DNA of 64,000 nt from Helicobacter pylori. Its GTDB lineage: Bacteria; Campylobacterota; Campylobacteria; Campylobacterales; Helicobacteraceae. The notes under the pieces are model-generated. The model did no database searches. It worked only from the letters and a program-made list of their open reading frames with translations, and was not told the DNA's origin. The translations under genes and the position numbers were made by a program. The DNA is taken from the NCBI GenBank assembly GCA_008032955.1, contig CP032046.1:124001-188000 (forward strand), written 5' to 3'. Of this stretch, positions 47,761-56,966 are shown one piece after another; positions within the stretch are counted from its first letter, which is position 1, and every line of letters starts with the position of its first letter.

Positions 47761-48642
47761 ATGGCAAAAGAAATTTTAGTGGCTTATGGTGTGGATATTG
47801 ATGCGGTGGCTGGTTGGTTAGGGAGCTATGGTGGGGAGGATTCGCCTGATGATATTTCGCGCGGACTTTTTGCTGGGGAAGTGGGGATCCCACGGCTTTT
47901 GAAATTGTTTAAAAAATACCATCTCCCGGCGACTTGGTTTGCGCCGGGACATTCTATTGAAACTTTCCCTGAACAAATGAAAATGATCGTGGATGCAGGG
48001 CATGAAGTGGGTGCACATGGGTATTCGCATGAAAACCCTATCGCTATGACGGCCAAGCAAGAAGAAGATGTTTTGTTAAAAAGCGTTGAATTGATTAAAG
48101 ATCTCATCGGCAAAGCCCCCACAGGCTATGTGGCGCCGTGGTGGGAGTTTTCTAATATCACTAATGAATTGCTTTTAAAACACGGCTTCAAATACGACCA
48201 CTCGCTCATGCACAATGATTTTACGCCCTATTATGTGCGCGTGGGGGATAGTTGGAGCAAGATTGATTATAGTTTGGAAGCTAAGGATTGGATGAAGCCT
48301 TTAATCCGTGGGGTGGAAACCGATCTGGTGGAAATCCCTGCGAACTGGTATTTGGACGATTTACCGCCGATGATGTTCATCAAAAAGTCCCCCAATAGTT
48401 TTGGTTTTGTAAGCCCGCATGATATAGGGCAAATGTGGATCGATCAATTTGATTGGGTTTATCGTGAGATGGATTATGCGGTGTTTAGCATGACAATCCA
48501 CCCTGATGTGAGCGCCCGTCCGCAAGTGTTGCTCATGCATGAAAAAATCATTGAGCATATCAACAAGCATAAGGGCGTGCGTTGGGTAACATTCAATGAA
48601 ATCGCTGATGATTTCTTAAAACGAAACCCTAGAAAAAAATAG
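47761..48642 (+). CDS. pgdA: Peptidoglycan deacetylase
   Basis: 293 residues, CE4/NodB fold. Removes acetyl groups from the cell-wall glycan and so confers lysozyme resistance. Key residues are Asp12 and Asp14 (YGVDIDAV), metal-binding His in [11 protein letters not shown], and a late His in [12 protein letters not shown]. There is no signal peptide, as in the characterised H. pylori protein, whose cytoplasmic or surface location is debated. RBS aaaaggag. Downstream is the terminator at 48661 and then the restriction-modification island. Confidence 0.93.
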   Translation: MAKEILVAYGVDIDAVAGWLGSYGGEDSPDDISRGLFAGEVGIPRLLKLFKKYHLPATWFAPGHSIETFPEQMKMIVDAGHEVGAHGYSHENPIAMTAKQEEDVLLKSVELIKDLIGKAPTGYVAPWWEFSNITNELLLKHGFKYDHSLMHNDFTPYYVRVGDSWSKIDYSLEAKDWMKPLIRGVETDLVEIPANWYLDDLPPMMFIKKSPNSFGFVSPHDIGQMWIDQFDWVYREMDYAVFSMTIHPDVSARPQVLLMHEKIIEHINKHKGVRWVTFNEIADDFLKRNPRKK

Positions 48643-48660
48643 CGATTGAGATTGTGTATA

Positions 48661-48694
48661 AGTTGGTGTGAATTTAATGGGATTCATACCAACT
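48661..48694. terminator. Bidirectional hairpin between pgdA and the R-M genes
   Basis: AGTTGGTGTGAA (48661-48672) pairs with TTCATACCAACT (48683-48694) with one mismatch across a ten-base loop. It sits 18 bases after the pgdA stop and one base before the endonuclease stop codon on the other strand. It could terminate both convergent transcripts; there is no long T run, so efficiency is uncertain. Confidence 0.55.
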
Positions 48695-48695
48695 G

Positions 48696-49403
48696 CTACA
48701 AATAAACTTTCAATTCATTTTCCATTAGTTTGATTGTTTTATTCAGATTCTCTTCTTCTAAAGGTTTGAAATTTTTGTGTATGGGTTGGTTTATGTCTCT
48801 TTCGCCTTTGAGTAAGGTTACTATATTTAGATTCACGCTTTCAAAGTAGCTCATTATAGAATGCGTGGATTTTGATCCCAATAGGGTTTTTGGCAAAGCT
48901 GAATAATCCCCTCCTAATTGACTTTCTAGCTGAAATAAATAACAAGATATATTTGGATATAAAGTCTTAAGGAGATGAAAATCCACTAATATTCGCTTTA
49001 GCATGGCGTTTTCTGTATAAGCTTTACATTCTATCCCCATAACCAATTGATTATCCACAAATACATGTTTATCAACGCTCAATCCGTAATAATAATCTTT
49101 CTTATGCTCTAATATGTATTCCTTTACTTGTTGGTTGGCTATATTTTCTATGTAGCTGTCTTTGATAGGAATCTTTATTTTATTAGAATTTATTTCAAGT
49201 CTATCGGCTTTAGCACCAATATTTTGCCACGCTATTTTTACAATCTCTTCGCTGATATCTTCTAGTAATTTGCCTTTAGAACTTCTTATAACTCCGCCAT
49301 ATGCCCTGCTATCTTGCCTGTGAGCATCTTTATCAATATCTTTAATCACGCTATTATAAAGTTCTATAATATCTTTTATAGAAACCACATTAAGCCTCCG
49401 CAT
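48696..49403 (-). CDS. Putative type II restriction endonuclease
   Basis: 235 residues. I do not recognise a named enzyme family. A PD-(D/E)xK-type core is plausible: Asp in YYYGLSVDKHVFVDN followed by MGIECKAYTENAMLKRILVDF, i.e. a buried beta strand ending in E-C-K. Position supports the call: its start overlaps the end of the methyltransferase gene by 14 bases, the usual coupling of a modification gene with its cognate nuclease. The reading frame is intact. The A/T richness looks higher than in pgdA or the CobW gene. It is not part of the conserved gene order as I recall it, so probably strain-specific. Confidence 0.65.
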   Translation of the reverse strand: MRRLNVVSIKDIIELYNSVIKDIDKDAHRQDSRAYGGVIRSSKGKLLEDISEEIVKIAWQNIGAKADRLEINSNKIKIPIKDSYIENIANQQVKEYILEHKKDYYYGLSVDKHVFVDNQLVMGIECKAYTENAMLKRILVDFHLLKTLYPNISCYLFQLESQLGGDYSALPKTLLGSKSTHSIMSYFESVNLNIVTLLKGERDINQPIHKNFKPLEEENLNKTIKLMENELKVYL

Positions 49404-50507
49404 TAAAGAGATTTGTTGCCTCTTTTAATCTCTCTTTTGCCACTTCACAATACTTTTCGCTAATGTCTATGCCTATGAATCTACGCCCTAATTGTTTGGC
49501 GACTTTTGTAGTTGTCCCTGCACCATTAAATGGGTCTAATACAATATCATTTTGATAGGAAAATAGTTTTAAACACCGCTTCACTAATTCTTCTGGGAAC
49601 ATTGCATCATGCCCGTATTGTTTCATGTTGCGTTCTGGGGCAAAGTTCCACTTGCCATAAACCCACTTTTTAAACTCATCATCGGTTATGTCAATGCTGT
49701 CTTTATCGCCCTCTTTTTTAAGGCTATTTTTGCAAAAAATTTCAATAAACTCCCATGAATATTTTAAATATGGTGCAGCAGGACTTTTCCAGCTTCCCCA
49801 AGTGCAGTATTTGCAGTTGTAGTTATTTTTTCCCATAAAATCTCGCCTTTCCAAATAAGCCCTTCATCAATGAAAAATTTGCTGATAAAATGGTGCGTAG
49901 GGATATAATCGCTAAACATAGGCTGGATATTGACAATGATTCGCCCTCCACTTTTTAATACACGAATACACTCTTTAAAAATGGCAAAAAGCGTGTTGAA
50001 ATACTCTTGCCAAAGATTTGCATCCTTTGTTGCATTGTAATTGATGCCAAAGTTGTAAGGTGGGGAAGTTAGCACTATATCTATGCAATTATTTGGGAGC
50101 TTTTTTAGAAACTCCAAACTATCGGCACAATAGATTTGATTAAGGTGGTTTTGGATTTCATTCGTCTCTTTGCTAAAATCTTTTTTGTAAGACTCATAAG
50201 CCAATCTTGCTTTTGCGTTTTGCTTTTTGTTGGCGACTTTTTTAGCTTTGTTGAAGCTCTTAAATACGATTTTGCCATTTTGACTAGAAAATGAGCGAAT
50301 TTTATACAACTCCTCTAATGTCTTTTGAACCAGCGTATTTTGTGTAGTAGATTCAAGCATTTTTAAATCCACAATGTCAAAATTAAGCGTGATATTTGAA
50401 GGATTGACAATCGATTCAATACCGCAAGATTGTAACAATGAAAGCGCATCTGTTATTTCATCTGGTGCGTAAATATTTTCTAGCGTAAGAGTTCTATAAT
50501 CCTGCAT
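49390..50507 (-). pseudogene. Type II DNA methyltransferase (beta class, probably N4-cytosine), frameshifted in a poly-A tract
   Basis: Start ATG 50507 (MQDYRTLTLENIY) with RBS aggaaa. Motif IV is TSPPYNFGINY, following CADSLEFLKKLPNNCIDIVL; motif I comes later as DIVLDPFNGAGTTTKVAKQL, followed by GRRFIGIDISEKYCEVA. The order IV then I marks the beta class, and TSPPY favours N4-cytosine. The frame breaks at GGGAAAAAATAAC (A6, plus-strand bases 49826-49831). A seventh A would join ILWE to KNNYNCKYCTWGSW and give one 372-residue protein. As written, the N-terminal part ends at 49764 and lacks motif I, so it would be inactive while the nuclease frame is intact. Confidence 0.85.
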
Positions 50508-50601
50508 TAAATTTCCTATAATAAACAATTAAACAACACTAGATTTATTCTTGTTTTTTTCAGTAAAATTGTAGCATGATTTAGGTTTAAAAGGTTGAAA
50601 G

Positions 50602-50973
50602 ATGTGCGTTTTATGCGGGGAGCTTATCAGTTCTTTTCATTGGACCGATGGGACCGATGAAAATTATGGGGGCGATGAAAATTTGAGAGAGCCAAATGCG
50701 GTTATTAGTGCGAATGAAAACGCCAGGGAACGCAAAAGAGCGCGGCTCAAGCGAGTGGGATTGCTCAATCAAATTCTAGCGTTTTATGGGCTAAAAATTG
50801 GTGATTGGCAAGGCACGAAATTTGTGCTGTGCGATAAAAAAGGGCAGAGCGTGATCGTGAATGATTTAGGCGATTTGTGGGATAAGGCACAAAATTTAGC
50901 CAAAAAAAAGATGGACGCGCTAGATTCTAATCTACTAGCGTTTTTAAATCAAAACCCACACGCCACTCGCTGA
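50602..50973 (+). CDS. Small CxxC protein linked to a CobW-type GTPase
   Basis: 123 residues, function unknown. It opens MCVLCGELISSFHWTDG, a CxxC followed by His-Trp. After a charged linker (NARERKRARLKRVGLLNQIL) comes a compact segment (FYGLKIGDWQGTKFVLCDKKG, then VIVNDLGDLWDKAQ). The last base overlaps the start of the CobW-family gene, so the two are translationally coupled. The Cys and His residues would suit zinc or another metal, making it a plausible client or partner of the GTPase; this is inference. No signal peptide. Confidence 0.65.
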   Translation: MCVLCGELISSFHWTDGTDENYGGDENLREPNAVISANENARERKRARLKRVGLLNQILAFYGLKIGDWQGTKFVLCDKKGQSVIVNDLGDLWDKAQNLAKKKMDALDSNLLAFLNQNPHATR

Positions 50974-51938
50974 TGCCCAAAATCCCTATCACGCTCATCG
51001 CAGGTTTTTTAGGCAGCGGTAAAACGAGTTTTTTAAGCGAATATTTAAACCAAACAGATCACCAAGGCGTTGCCCTTATTATCAATGAAATCGGGCAAGC
51101 CGCTTTGGATCAGCGCATCTTAAGCGTTCAATATTGCGGTGAAAAAATGCTCTATCTTAACGCAGGGTGCGTGTGTTGCAACAAACGCATGGATTTAGTG
51201 GAGTCTCTAAAAGCCACGCTCAATAACTATGAATGGCGCGGCGAAATTCTAAAGTGCGTCATCATTGAAACCACCGGTTTAGCCAACCCAGCACCGATTT
51301 TATGGACGATTTTGAGCGACACTTTTTTAGGGGCGCATTTTGAAATTCAAAGCGTGGTGGTTTGCGTGGATGTTTTGAATGCTAAAACGCATTTAACCAA
51401 CAACGAAGCTAAAGAGCAAATCGTTTTTGCTGATAGCGTTTTATTGACCAAAACGGATTTGCAAAACGACAGCAGGGCTTTAATCAAATTAAAAGAGCGG
51501 ATACAAGCCCTTAACCCTAGCGCAGAAATTTTTGACAAGAAAAATATAGATTACGAAAGCTTTTTTTTACGCAACAATAGGGCGCGAAATTTTATGCCAA
51601 GAATGCCAAAAGATTCACACTCGCAAGGTTTTGAAACTTTAAGCATTAATTTTGAAGGCGCGATGGAATGGAGCGCGTTTGGGATTTGGCTGAGTTTGTT
51701 ATTGCATCAATACGGCACACAGATTTTACGCATCAAGGGGATTATTGACATTGGAAGCGGCTTTTTGGTGAGTATTAATGGTGTGATGCATGTCATTTAC
51801 CCGCCTAAGCATATTTTAAAGGATCAAAACGGCTCTAACCTCGTTTTTATCATGCGCCATTTAGAGCGTGAAAAAATCTTAAATTCCTTAAAGGGTTTTA
51901 AGGATTTTCTCGGCATCAAGGGTTTTGAAACCCCATAA
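50973..51938 (+). CDS. CobW/COG0523-family metallochaperone GTPase
   Basis: 321 residues, G3E P-loop GTPase. Walker A GFLGSGKTS, the family metal-site motif AGCVCCNK (CxCC), Walker B region VIIETTGLANPAPIL and the NKxD-equivalent LLTKTDL. The C-terminal CobW_C domain begins near FETLSINFEGAMEW. Such proteins deliver zinc, cobalt or iron to partners. The gene overlaps the CxxC protein gene by one base. Convergent with the MFS gene, leaving five bases between stops. Confidence 0.88.
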   Translation: MPKIPITLIAGFLGSGKTSFLSEYLNQTDHQGVALIINEIGQAALDQRILSVQYCGEKMLYLNAGCVCCNKRMDLVESLKATLNNYEWRGEILKCVIIETTGLANPAPILWTILSDTFLGAHFEIQSVVVCVDVLNAKTHLTNNEAKEQIVFADSVLLTKTDLQNDSRALIKLKERIQALNPSAEIFDKKNIDYESFFLRNNRARNFMPRMPKDSHSQGFETLSINFEGAMEWSAFGIWLSLLLHQYGTQILRIKGIIDIGSGFLVSINGVMHVIYPPKHILKDQNGSNLVFIMRHLEREKILNSLKGFKDFLGIKGFETP

Positions 51939-51943
51939 TTTTT

Positions 51944-53089
51944 CTATTTATTGGTAGCTGTTTGCATTTTAATGGGGAAAAGAACGATGAAGCTTAAAAC
52001 CAAACACACCCCACAAATAACAAAAATCAAAACATAGCCCAAATCCCCTAAAAAGATCGTAAAAAGATACGAGAAAAGCGCTTGGAAAATGCCAAAAGAA
52101 AACACCACCCACGAAGACGCTTGAGCGAAATGCTTTGCGCCTGCAATTTTTAAAGCCATCATGCTGAATAAATTGATATTGGCGGTTGTGGCCGCTCCCA
52201 TTATAAAGATGCTTAAATTGAGTAAAGAGATTTGGTGGAAAAAAATAGGCAAAAAGCATGCGATAGATTTTAAAATAAGGATAAAGATGTTGGCGTTTTT
52301 AGCCCCTAGTTTTTGAGCCATGGGACCACTGATTAAAGAGCCAAGCGTAGCACCAAAGCCAAAAAACGCCCATGAAGTTCCAGCGATAGTGGGGGAGATA
52401 TTTAAATGACGGATCAAATAATCCACCCAAAAAAGCGTGTGCGGTAAAAAACCAATCGCATTGAGCGCGCAAGAAATGAGCAATAACCACAAATGAAAGG
52501 GGATTTTAAACGCGCTTTCTTCTTTTTTAACGGATTTTTTCCTTAAAGAACGGGTTTTTAACCCCACTAAGGAAAGGATAAAGGCTATCAAACAACTGCC
52601 CCCTAAAAAAATCCATGCCCATTTGATATTATAAGAGCTGATCCAAGGCAGAACAAACCCGCTAAAAACAGATCCAATGCCTACAGCGCTAAAAATAAGC
52701 CCTCCCACTAAGGCTTTTTTATGTTCTTTGACATAGGGCAAAGAGAGAGGAGCGACTAAAATCATTAACGCGCTGCTGGCCACACCGGCGATAAAACGCC
52801 AGATCCAAAGCCAAAAGAAAGGGATACTATCAAAATAACAGACTAAAAAACTCAAAGCGATCAAGCCAAAACTGATTTTAGCGATGCTTTCTAATGACAT
52901 TAACGGGCTTAAAAATTGGATTAAAAAACTCCCAAAAACATAGCCCATTAGCACCGCAATACCCAGTTGGAAGCTTTGGTGTGGGGTTAAACTCCCTGAT
53001 AAAATGAGTAGGGGGATTAAAACCACATAGCCAAAACGAGCCAAGCCGTTAGACACAAAAACCCCTAAAAAGCAAACAAACACGCGCAT
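51944..53089 (-). CDS. MFS transporter, YbfB/YjiJ (MFS_4)-like
   Basis: 381 residues from ATG 53089 (MRVFVCFLGVFVSNGLARFGY); an in-frame ATG at 53104 is possible. About 11-12 membrane helices. The first helix with NGLARFGYVVLIPLLI, then LGIAVLMGYVFGSFL and RFIAGVASSALMILVAPL, is the pattern of the YbfB/YjiJ group. H. pylori homologues have been labelled NarK/nitrite extrusion protein, but I see no NarK nitrate-signature block. Substrate unknown. Promoter and upstream gene context are lost in the decayed spacer at 53105-53591. Confidence 0.75.
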   Translation of the reverse strand: MRVFVCFLGVFVSNGLARFGYVVLIPLLILSGSLTPHQSFQLGIAVLMGYVFGSFLIQFLSPLMSLESIAKISFGLIALSFLVCYFDSIPFFWLWIWRFIAGVASSALMILVAPLSLPYVKEHKKALVGGLIFSAVGIGSVFSGFVLPWISSYNIKWAWIFLGGSCLIAFILSLVGLKTRSLRKKSVKKEESAFKIPFHLWLLLISCALNAIGFLPHTLFWVDYLIRHLNISPTIAGTSWAFFGFGATLGSLISGPMAQKLGAKNANIFILILKSIACFLPIFFHQISLLNLSIFIMGAATTANINLFSMMALKIAGAKHFAQASSWVVFSFGIFQALFSYLFTIFLGDLGYVLIFVICGVCLVLSFIVLFPIKMQTATNK

Positions 53090-53104
53090 TTTAATCCTTA
53101 ACAA

Positions 53105-53591
53105 AGTTATAAAAAAACAAGATCTTATATTATATTGAAACTTGTTAATTGATAGTGCATAATGGGAGCGAGATGAGAATAAATTTAAGGAGCGTTCATG
53201 CTATTTAGTGAGCGTGCGTATTATTAAAGAGGCCTCACGATTGAATAAAAAAGAGTTGGTTATTAGTGTTATAGAGCTTGTGTCTAAAGTGCTTCATAAA
53301 AACAAGGCTTCTACTAGAATAAGGCTTCTTTGCGGTGGTTTTCATTGCTGAAACAGACGCTAATAACTATGGGCTAGGCTTGAGGAGAGCATCACTGAAT
53401 AGCATAAAAGCGTTTTTTTGTCATTTGGAGAAAATTTTGTCATTTTTTTGATTTTGATGCTTTTTGTTTGGTGTTAGCCCATAAAAAGGCTTTTAGCATT
53501 TTTTAAGGTTAAATAGTAAAGAGCTTGATTTTGCCATAACCTCTTTAAAAAGCGGTCTTTTGGGGCGTTTGCCCCTTATTAGTGAGAAAGT
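53105..53591. other. 487-base spacer with gene remnants, variable locus
   Basis: No intact gene between the MFS gene and hugZ. A frame open from 53163 and readable from GTG 53208 to TGA 53351 encodes 47 residues (VRIIKEASRLNKKELVIS, then IELVSKVLHKNKASTR). It looks like the remains of a longer gene but I cannot name it. From memory, other strains carry vapD, a hypothetical gene and an OMP gene around here, so this strain has probably lost them. T-rich runs (53417, 53449) and GTTAGCCCATAAAAAGGC (53474) have no clear role. No promoter or RNA gene recognised. Confidence 0.5.
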
Positions 53592-54395
<804 letters not shown>

Positions 54396-54407
54396 TTAAA
54401 TATTAGC

Positions 54408-56039
54408 TTAATCTTTAGCGGAAATTTTGGTTTTTATCTCTATGCCTAAAAGTTTGAAAGCGTTGCTCAAACTCAAGCTCACCATTAAACAAATTTTTAA
54501 AAGCTCTTTAGCTTTAGGGGTGTTTAAAATCTTGCCAGCGTTATAGAAGCGGTGGAATTCTGAGGCGAGGGTTTTTGTGTATTCGCACATTTTTTGCAAG
54601 CCGTATTCTTCAAAAGAAGATTCAATCGCTTTAGGCAAGCTTAAAGCGCTAAAAAGCAGGTATTTTTCTTCAGCGTTTAAATTTTTTAAAGGGGTTTGTA
54701 AGATTTCTTCTTTAGAAAAGGGGGATTTTTCTAGCATGGTGTGGATGCGCGAATTAGCGTAATGGATATAGTAAATAGGGTTTGAGCTGTCCTGCTTTTT
54801 TAAAGTATTGACATCAAATTCTAAATGGGTGTCAAGCCGTTTGCTCAAAAAAATAAACCTCAAAGCGTCCTTACCCACATCATCAACCACATCTTTAATC
54901 AAAATAAAATTACCCGCTCTTTTACTCATCTTGTAAGGCTCGTTATCTTTGAGCAAGCGCACCATTTGAGCGAGCAAGACTTCAAGCTTGTTGGAATCAT
55001 AGCCCAAAAACTCAAGGCTGGCTTTCACTCTAGCGATATAGCCGTGGTGGTCTGCCCCCCAAATGTTGATATATTTGGTGTAATTTTGTTGGAATTTTTC
55101 ATCATGATAGACAATATCGCCGGCTAAATAAGTGTAGCTCTTATCTTCTTTAATCAGCACCCGATCGCTTTCATCTTGGTATAGGGAGGATTTGAGCCAG
55201 ATTTTAGAATCCTTTTCATAAAGGGCGTTCGCTTTTTCTAATCGCTCAAACACCGCATCTTTATGTTTAAAAACTTCTTTTTCGCTCGCATAGGAATCAA
55301 AATGAATGCCTAAAGCGTCTAAATTATCTTTAATTTCTAAAAGCATTAAATCTTTAGCGTAGCCACTTAAAACTTCAATGATAGTCTCTTCGTTTTCTTT
55401 AAAAAGGCTTGGCTCTAAATCGTTACTCGCCTTTTTGGCGATTTCAATGATGTATTCGCCTTTGTAAAAGACTTCCGGATAAGTTACGCTTTCTTTTAAA
55501 ACATGCTCTCTGTAAGCGAGCCATACCGAAAGCCCTAACAAGCGGATTTGAGAACCCATGTCATTAACATAATATTCGCACAAAACTTCATGCCCTAAAA
55601 AGCGAGCGATTTTAGCCAAACTATCGCCAAAAACCGCCCCTCTAGCATGCCCTATGTGTAAAGGCCCTGTGGGGTTAGCGCTCACAAATTCTAAAAAGAT
55701 TTTTTGAGAATGTTCGCTTTTAACTTGAGAGCCAAATTGTTCTTTCAATTCCAAAGCCCTTTGGGTGAAACGCTCCAAAAGATCTAAAGAAAGCGTGAAA
55801 TTAATATAGCCCTTACAAGCCACTACGCTGTCAAAAAACCCTTGAGTTTTTTTGTGCGTGCTGATTTTAAGGGCTAACTCTTCAGCGATAACTAAGGGCG
55901 ATTTTTTAAAAACTTTGGCGAGATTGAAAGCAATGGGCGTAGCGTAATGCCCATGCTCTCTGTCTTTAGGGTATTCAATAATGACTTCAGTCTCTAAAAT
56001 CTCTTCTAAAACGCCCTTAATGAGAGTGTGCATGTTCAA
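54408..56039 (-). CDS. argS: Arginyl-tRNA synthetase
   Basis: 543 residues, class Ia. The HIGH motif appears as [20 protein letters not shown] and the KMSKS-like loop as [14 protein letters not shown]. The N-terminal additional domain ([21 protein letters not shown]) and the C-terminal anticodon-binding DALR helices ([27 protein letters not shown]) are complete. The ATG overlaps the tatA stop by four bases, which suggests coupling of the two. Confidence 0.96.
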   Translation of the reverse strand: MNMHTLIKGVLEEILETEVIIEYPKDREHGHYATPIAFNLAKVFKKSPLVIAEELALKISTHKKTQGFFDSVVACKGYINFTLSLDLLERFTQRALELKEQFGSQVKSEHSQKIFLEFVSANPTGPLHIGHARGAVFGDSLAKIARFLGHEVLCEYYVNDMGSQIRLLGLSVWLAYREHVLKESVTYPEVFYKGEYIIEIAKKASNDLEPSLFKENEETIIEVLSGYAKDLMLLEIKDNLDALGIHFDSYASEKEVFKHKDAVFERLEKANALYEKDSKIWLKSSLYQDESDRVLIKEDKSYTYLAGDIVYHDEKFQQNYTKYINIWGADHHGYIARVKASLEFLGYDSNKLEVLLAQMVRLLKDNEPYKMSKRAGNFILIKDVVDDVGKDALRFIFLSKRLDTHLEFDVNTLKKQDSSNPIYYIHYANSRIHTMLEKSPFSKEEILQTPLKNLNAEEKYLLFSALSLPKAIESSFEEYGLQKMCEYTKTLASEFHRFYNAGKILNTPKAKELLKICLMVSLSLSNAFKLLGIEIKTKISAKD

Positions 56040-56275
56040 CTTTCTTGTTTGCTTTTAATCTCGCTACTCTCATGCACTTTGGTTTGCATTGCTTGAGCGT
56101 CTAGGGTTTTTGGCTCGTTTTTAGCCTCTTCTTCATCGTCTTTCACGGCTTTTTTGAAATTCTTAATCCCACTGCCTAAACCCTTAGCCAACTCTGGGAT
56201 CTTTTTAGCCCCAAACAACAACACAATCACTAATAAAACAATGACCCAATGCCATATACTTGTGAATCCGCCCAT
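56036..56275 (-). CDS. tatA: Twin-arginine translocase subunit TatA
   Basis: 79 residues. A single N-terminal membrane helix ([29 protein letters not shown]) with the conserved FG hinge, an amphipathic helix (GIKNFKKAV) and an acidic/charged tail. Forms the protein-conducting assembly with TatBC encoded elsewhere. Preceded by an extended -10 box. Confidence 0.94.
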   Translation of the reverse strand: MGGFTSIWHWVIVLLVIVLLFGAKKIPELAKGLGSGIKNFKKAVKDDEEEAKNEPKTLDAQAMQTKVHESSEIKSKQES

Positions 56276-56312
56276 ATTTTACTCCTTAATCTATTGGTTG
56301 GTTTTTATTTGA

Positions 56313-56318
56313 ATTATA
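56313..56318 (-). promoter_or_regulatory. Extended -10 promoter for tatA-argS
   Basis: On the minus strand AGCTATAATTC, 38-43 bases before the tatA ATG, in a 70-base gap after gmk. A run of A/T (AAAAAAGC) lies just upstream. Confidence 0.6.
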
Positions 56319-56345
56319 GCTTTTTTAAAAAATAATTGATAGGTT

Positions 56346-56966
56346 TTATAAGGATTCGTTTTTCCAGGCCTTGCATATTTTTTCAAAATTAAACGCTTTT
56401 AAGCGATAGACTAAAGTTTTTGCGATGCTTAAGATGATTTCTTTGGATTTTTCTAAATCTTCATTGATGATGAGGTAATCAAAGCTTTCCAAGCACTGCA
56501 TTTCCTTATAAGCGTTGATCAAGCGTTTTTCTATCGTCTCTTTAGAATCCGTTCCCCTTAAAAGCAAGCGCTCTTTTAAAATCTCTTGGTTTTTGGTGCT
56601 AATAAAGACTGAGCATGCGTTAGGGTAATGCTTTTTAAGGATCTCATGCCCTTGCACATCAATATCAAAAATAACGATTTTGCCCTCTTTTAAGGCTTTT
56701 TCTACAGGGATTTTAGAAGTGCCATAGTAGTGGTTATGCACGATCGCCCATTCTAAAAACTGCCCTTTTTCTATGCCTTGTTTGAATTCTTCTTCGCTGA
56801 CAAAATTGTAATGCAAGCCATCAACTTCGCCCTCTCTAGGTTTCCTCGTGGTGGTGGAAAGGGAAAAATGGGTTTTTGGGATTTTTTCTTGCAAATACTT
56901 TGTAAGGGTGCTTTTACCCGCTCCGCTAGGGCCTGAAAGGATGAGCAAATTAAAATCGTTATGCAT
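56346..56966 (-). CDS. gmk: Guanylate kinase
   Basis: 206 residues. Phosphorylates GMP to GDP. P-loop ILSGPSGAGKSTLTKYL, GMP-binding SLSTTTRKPREGEVDGLHYNFVS, and FLEWAIVHNHYYGTSK. The lid region contains RGTDSKETIEKRL. Overlaps the 3' end of the poly-E-rich gene by eight bases, so the two are co-transcribed. Confidence 0.96.
   Translation of the reverse strand: MHNDFNLLILSGPSGAGKSTLTKYLQEKIPKTHFSLSTTTRKPREGEVDGLHYNFVSEEEFKQGIEKGQFLEWAIVHNHYYGTSKIPVEKALKEGKIVIFDIDVQGHEILKKHYPNACSVFISTKNQEILKERLLLRGTDSKETIEKRLINAYKEMQCLESFDYLIINEDLEKSKEIILSIAKTLVYRLKAFNFEKICKAWKNESL

Noticed and set aside
51944..53089. Naming the MFS gene narK (nitrite extrusion)
   Set aside because: The helices match the YbfB/YjiJ layout and no NarK signature block was seen; H. 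pylori has no known nitrate respiration, so the substrate is left open.
53208..53351. Calling the 47-residue frame in the spacer a functional small gene
   Set aside because: No RBS or promoter stands out, and the frame is open further upstream to 53163 without a start, which suits a decayed remnant better.
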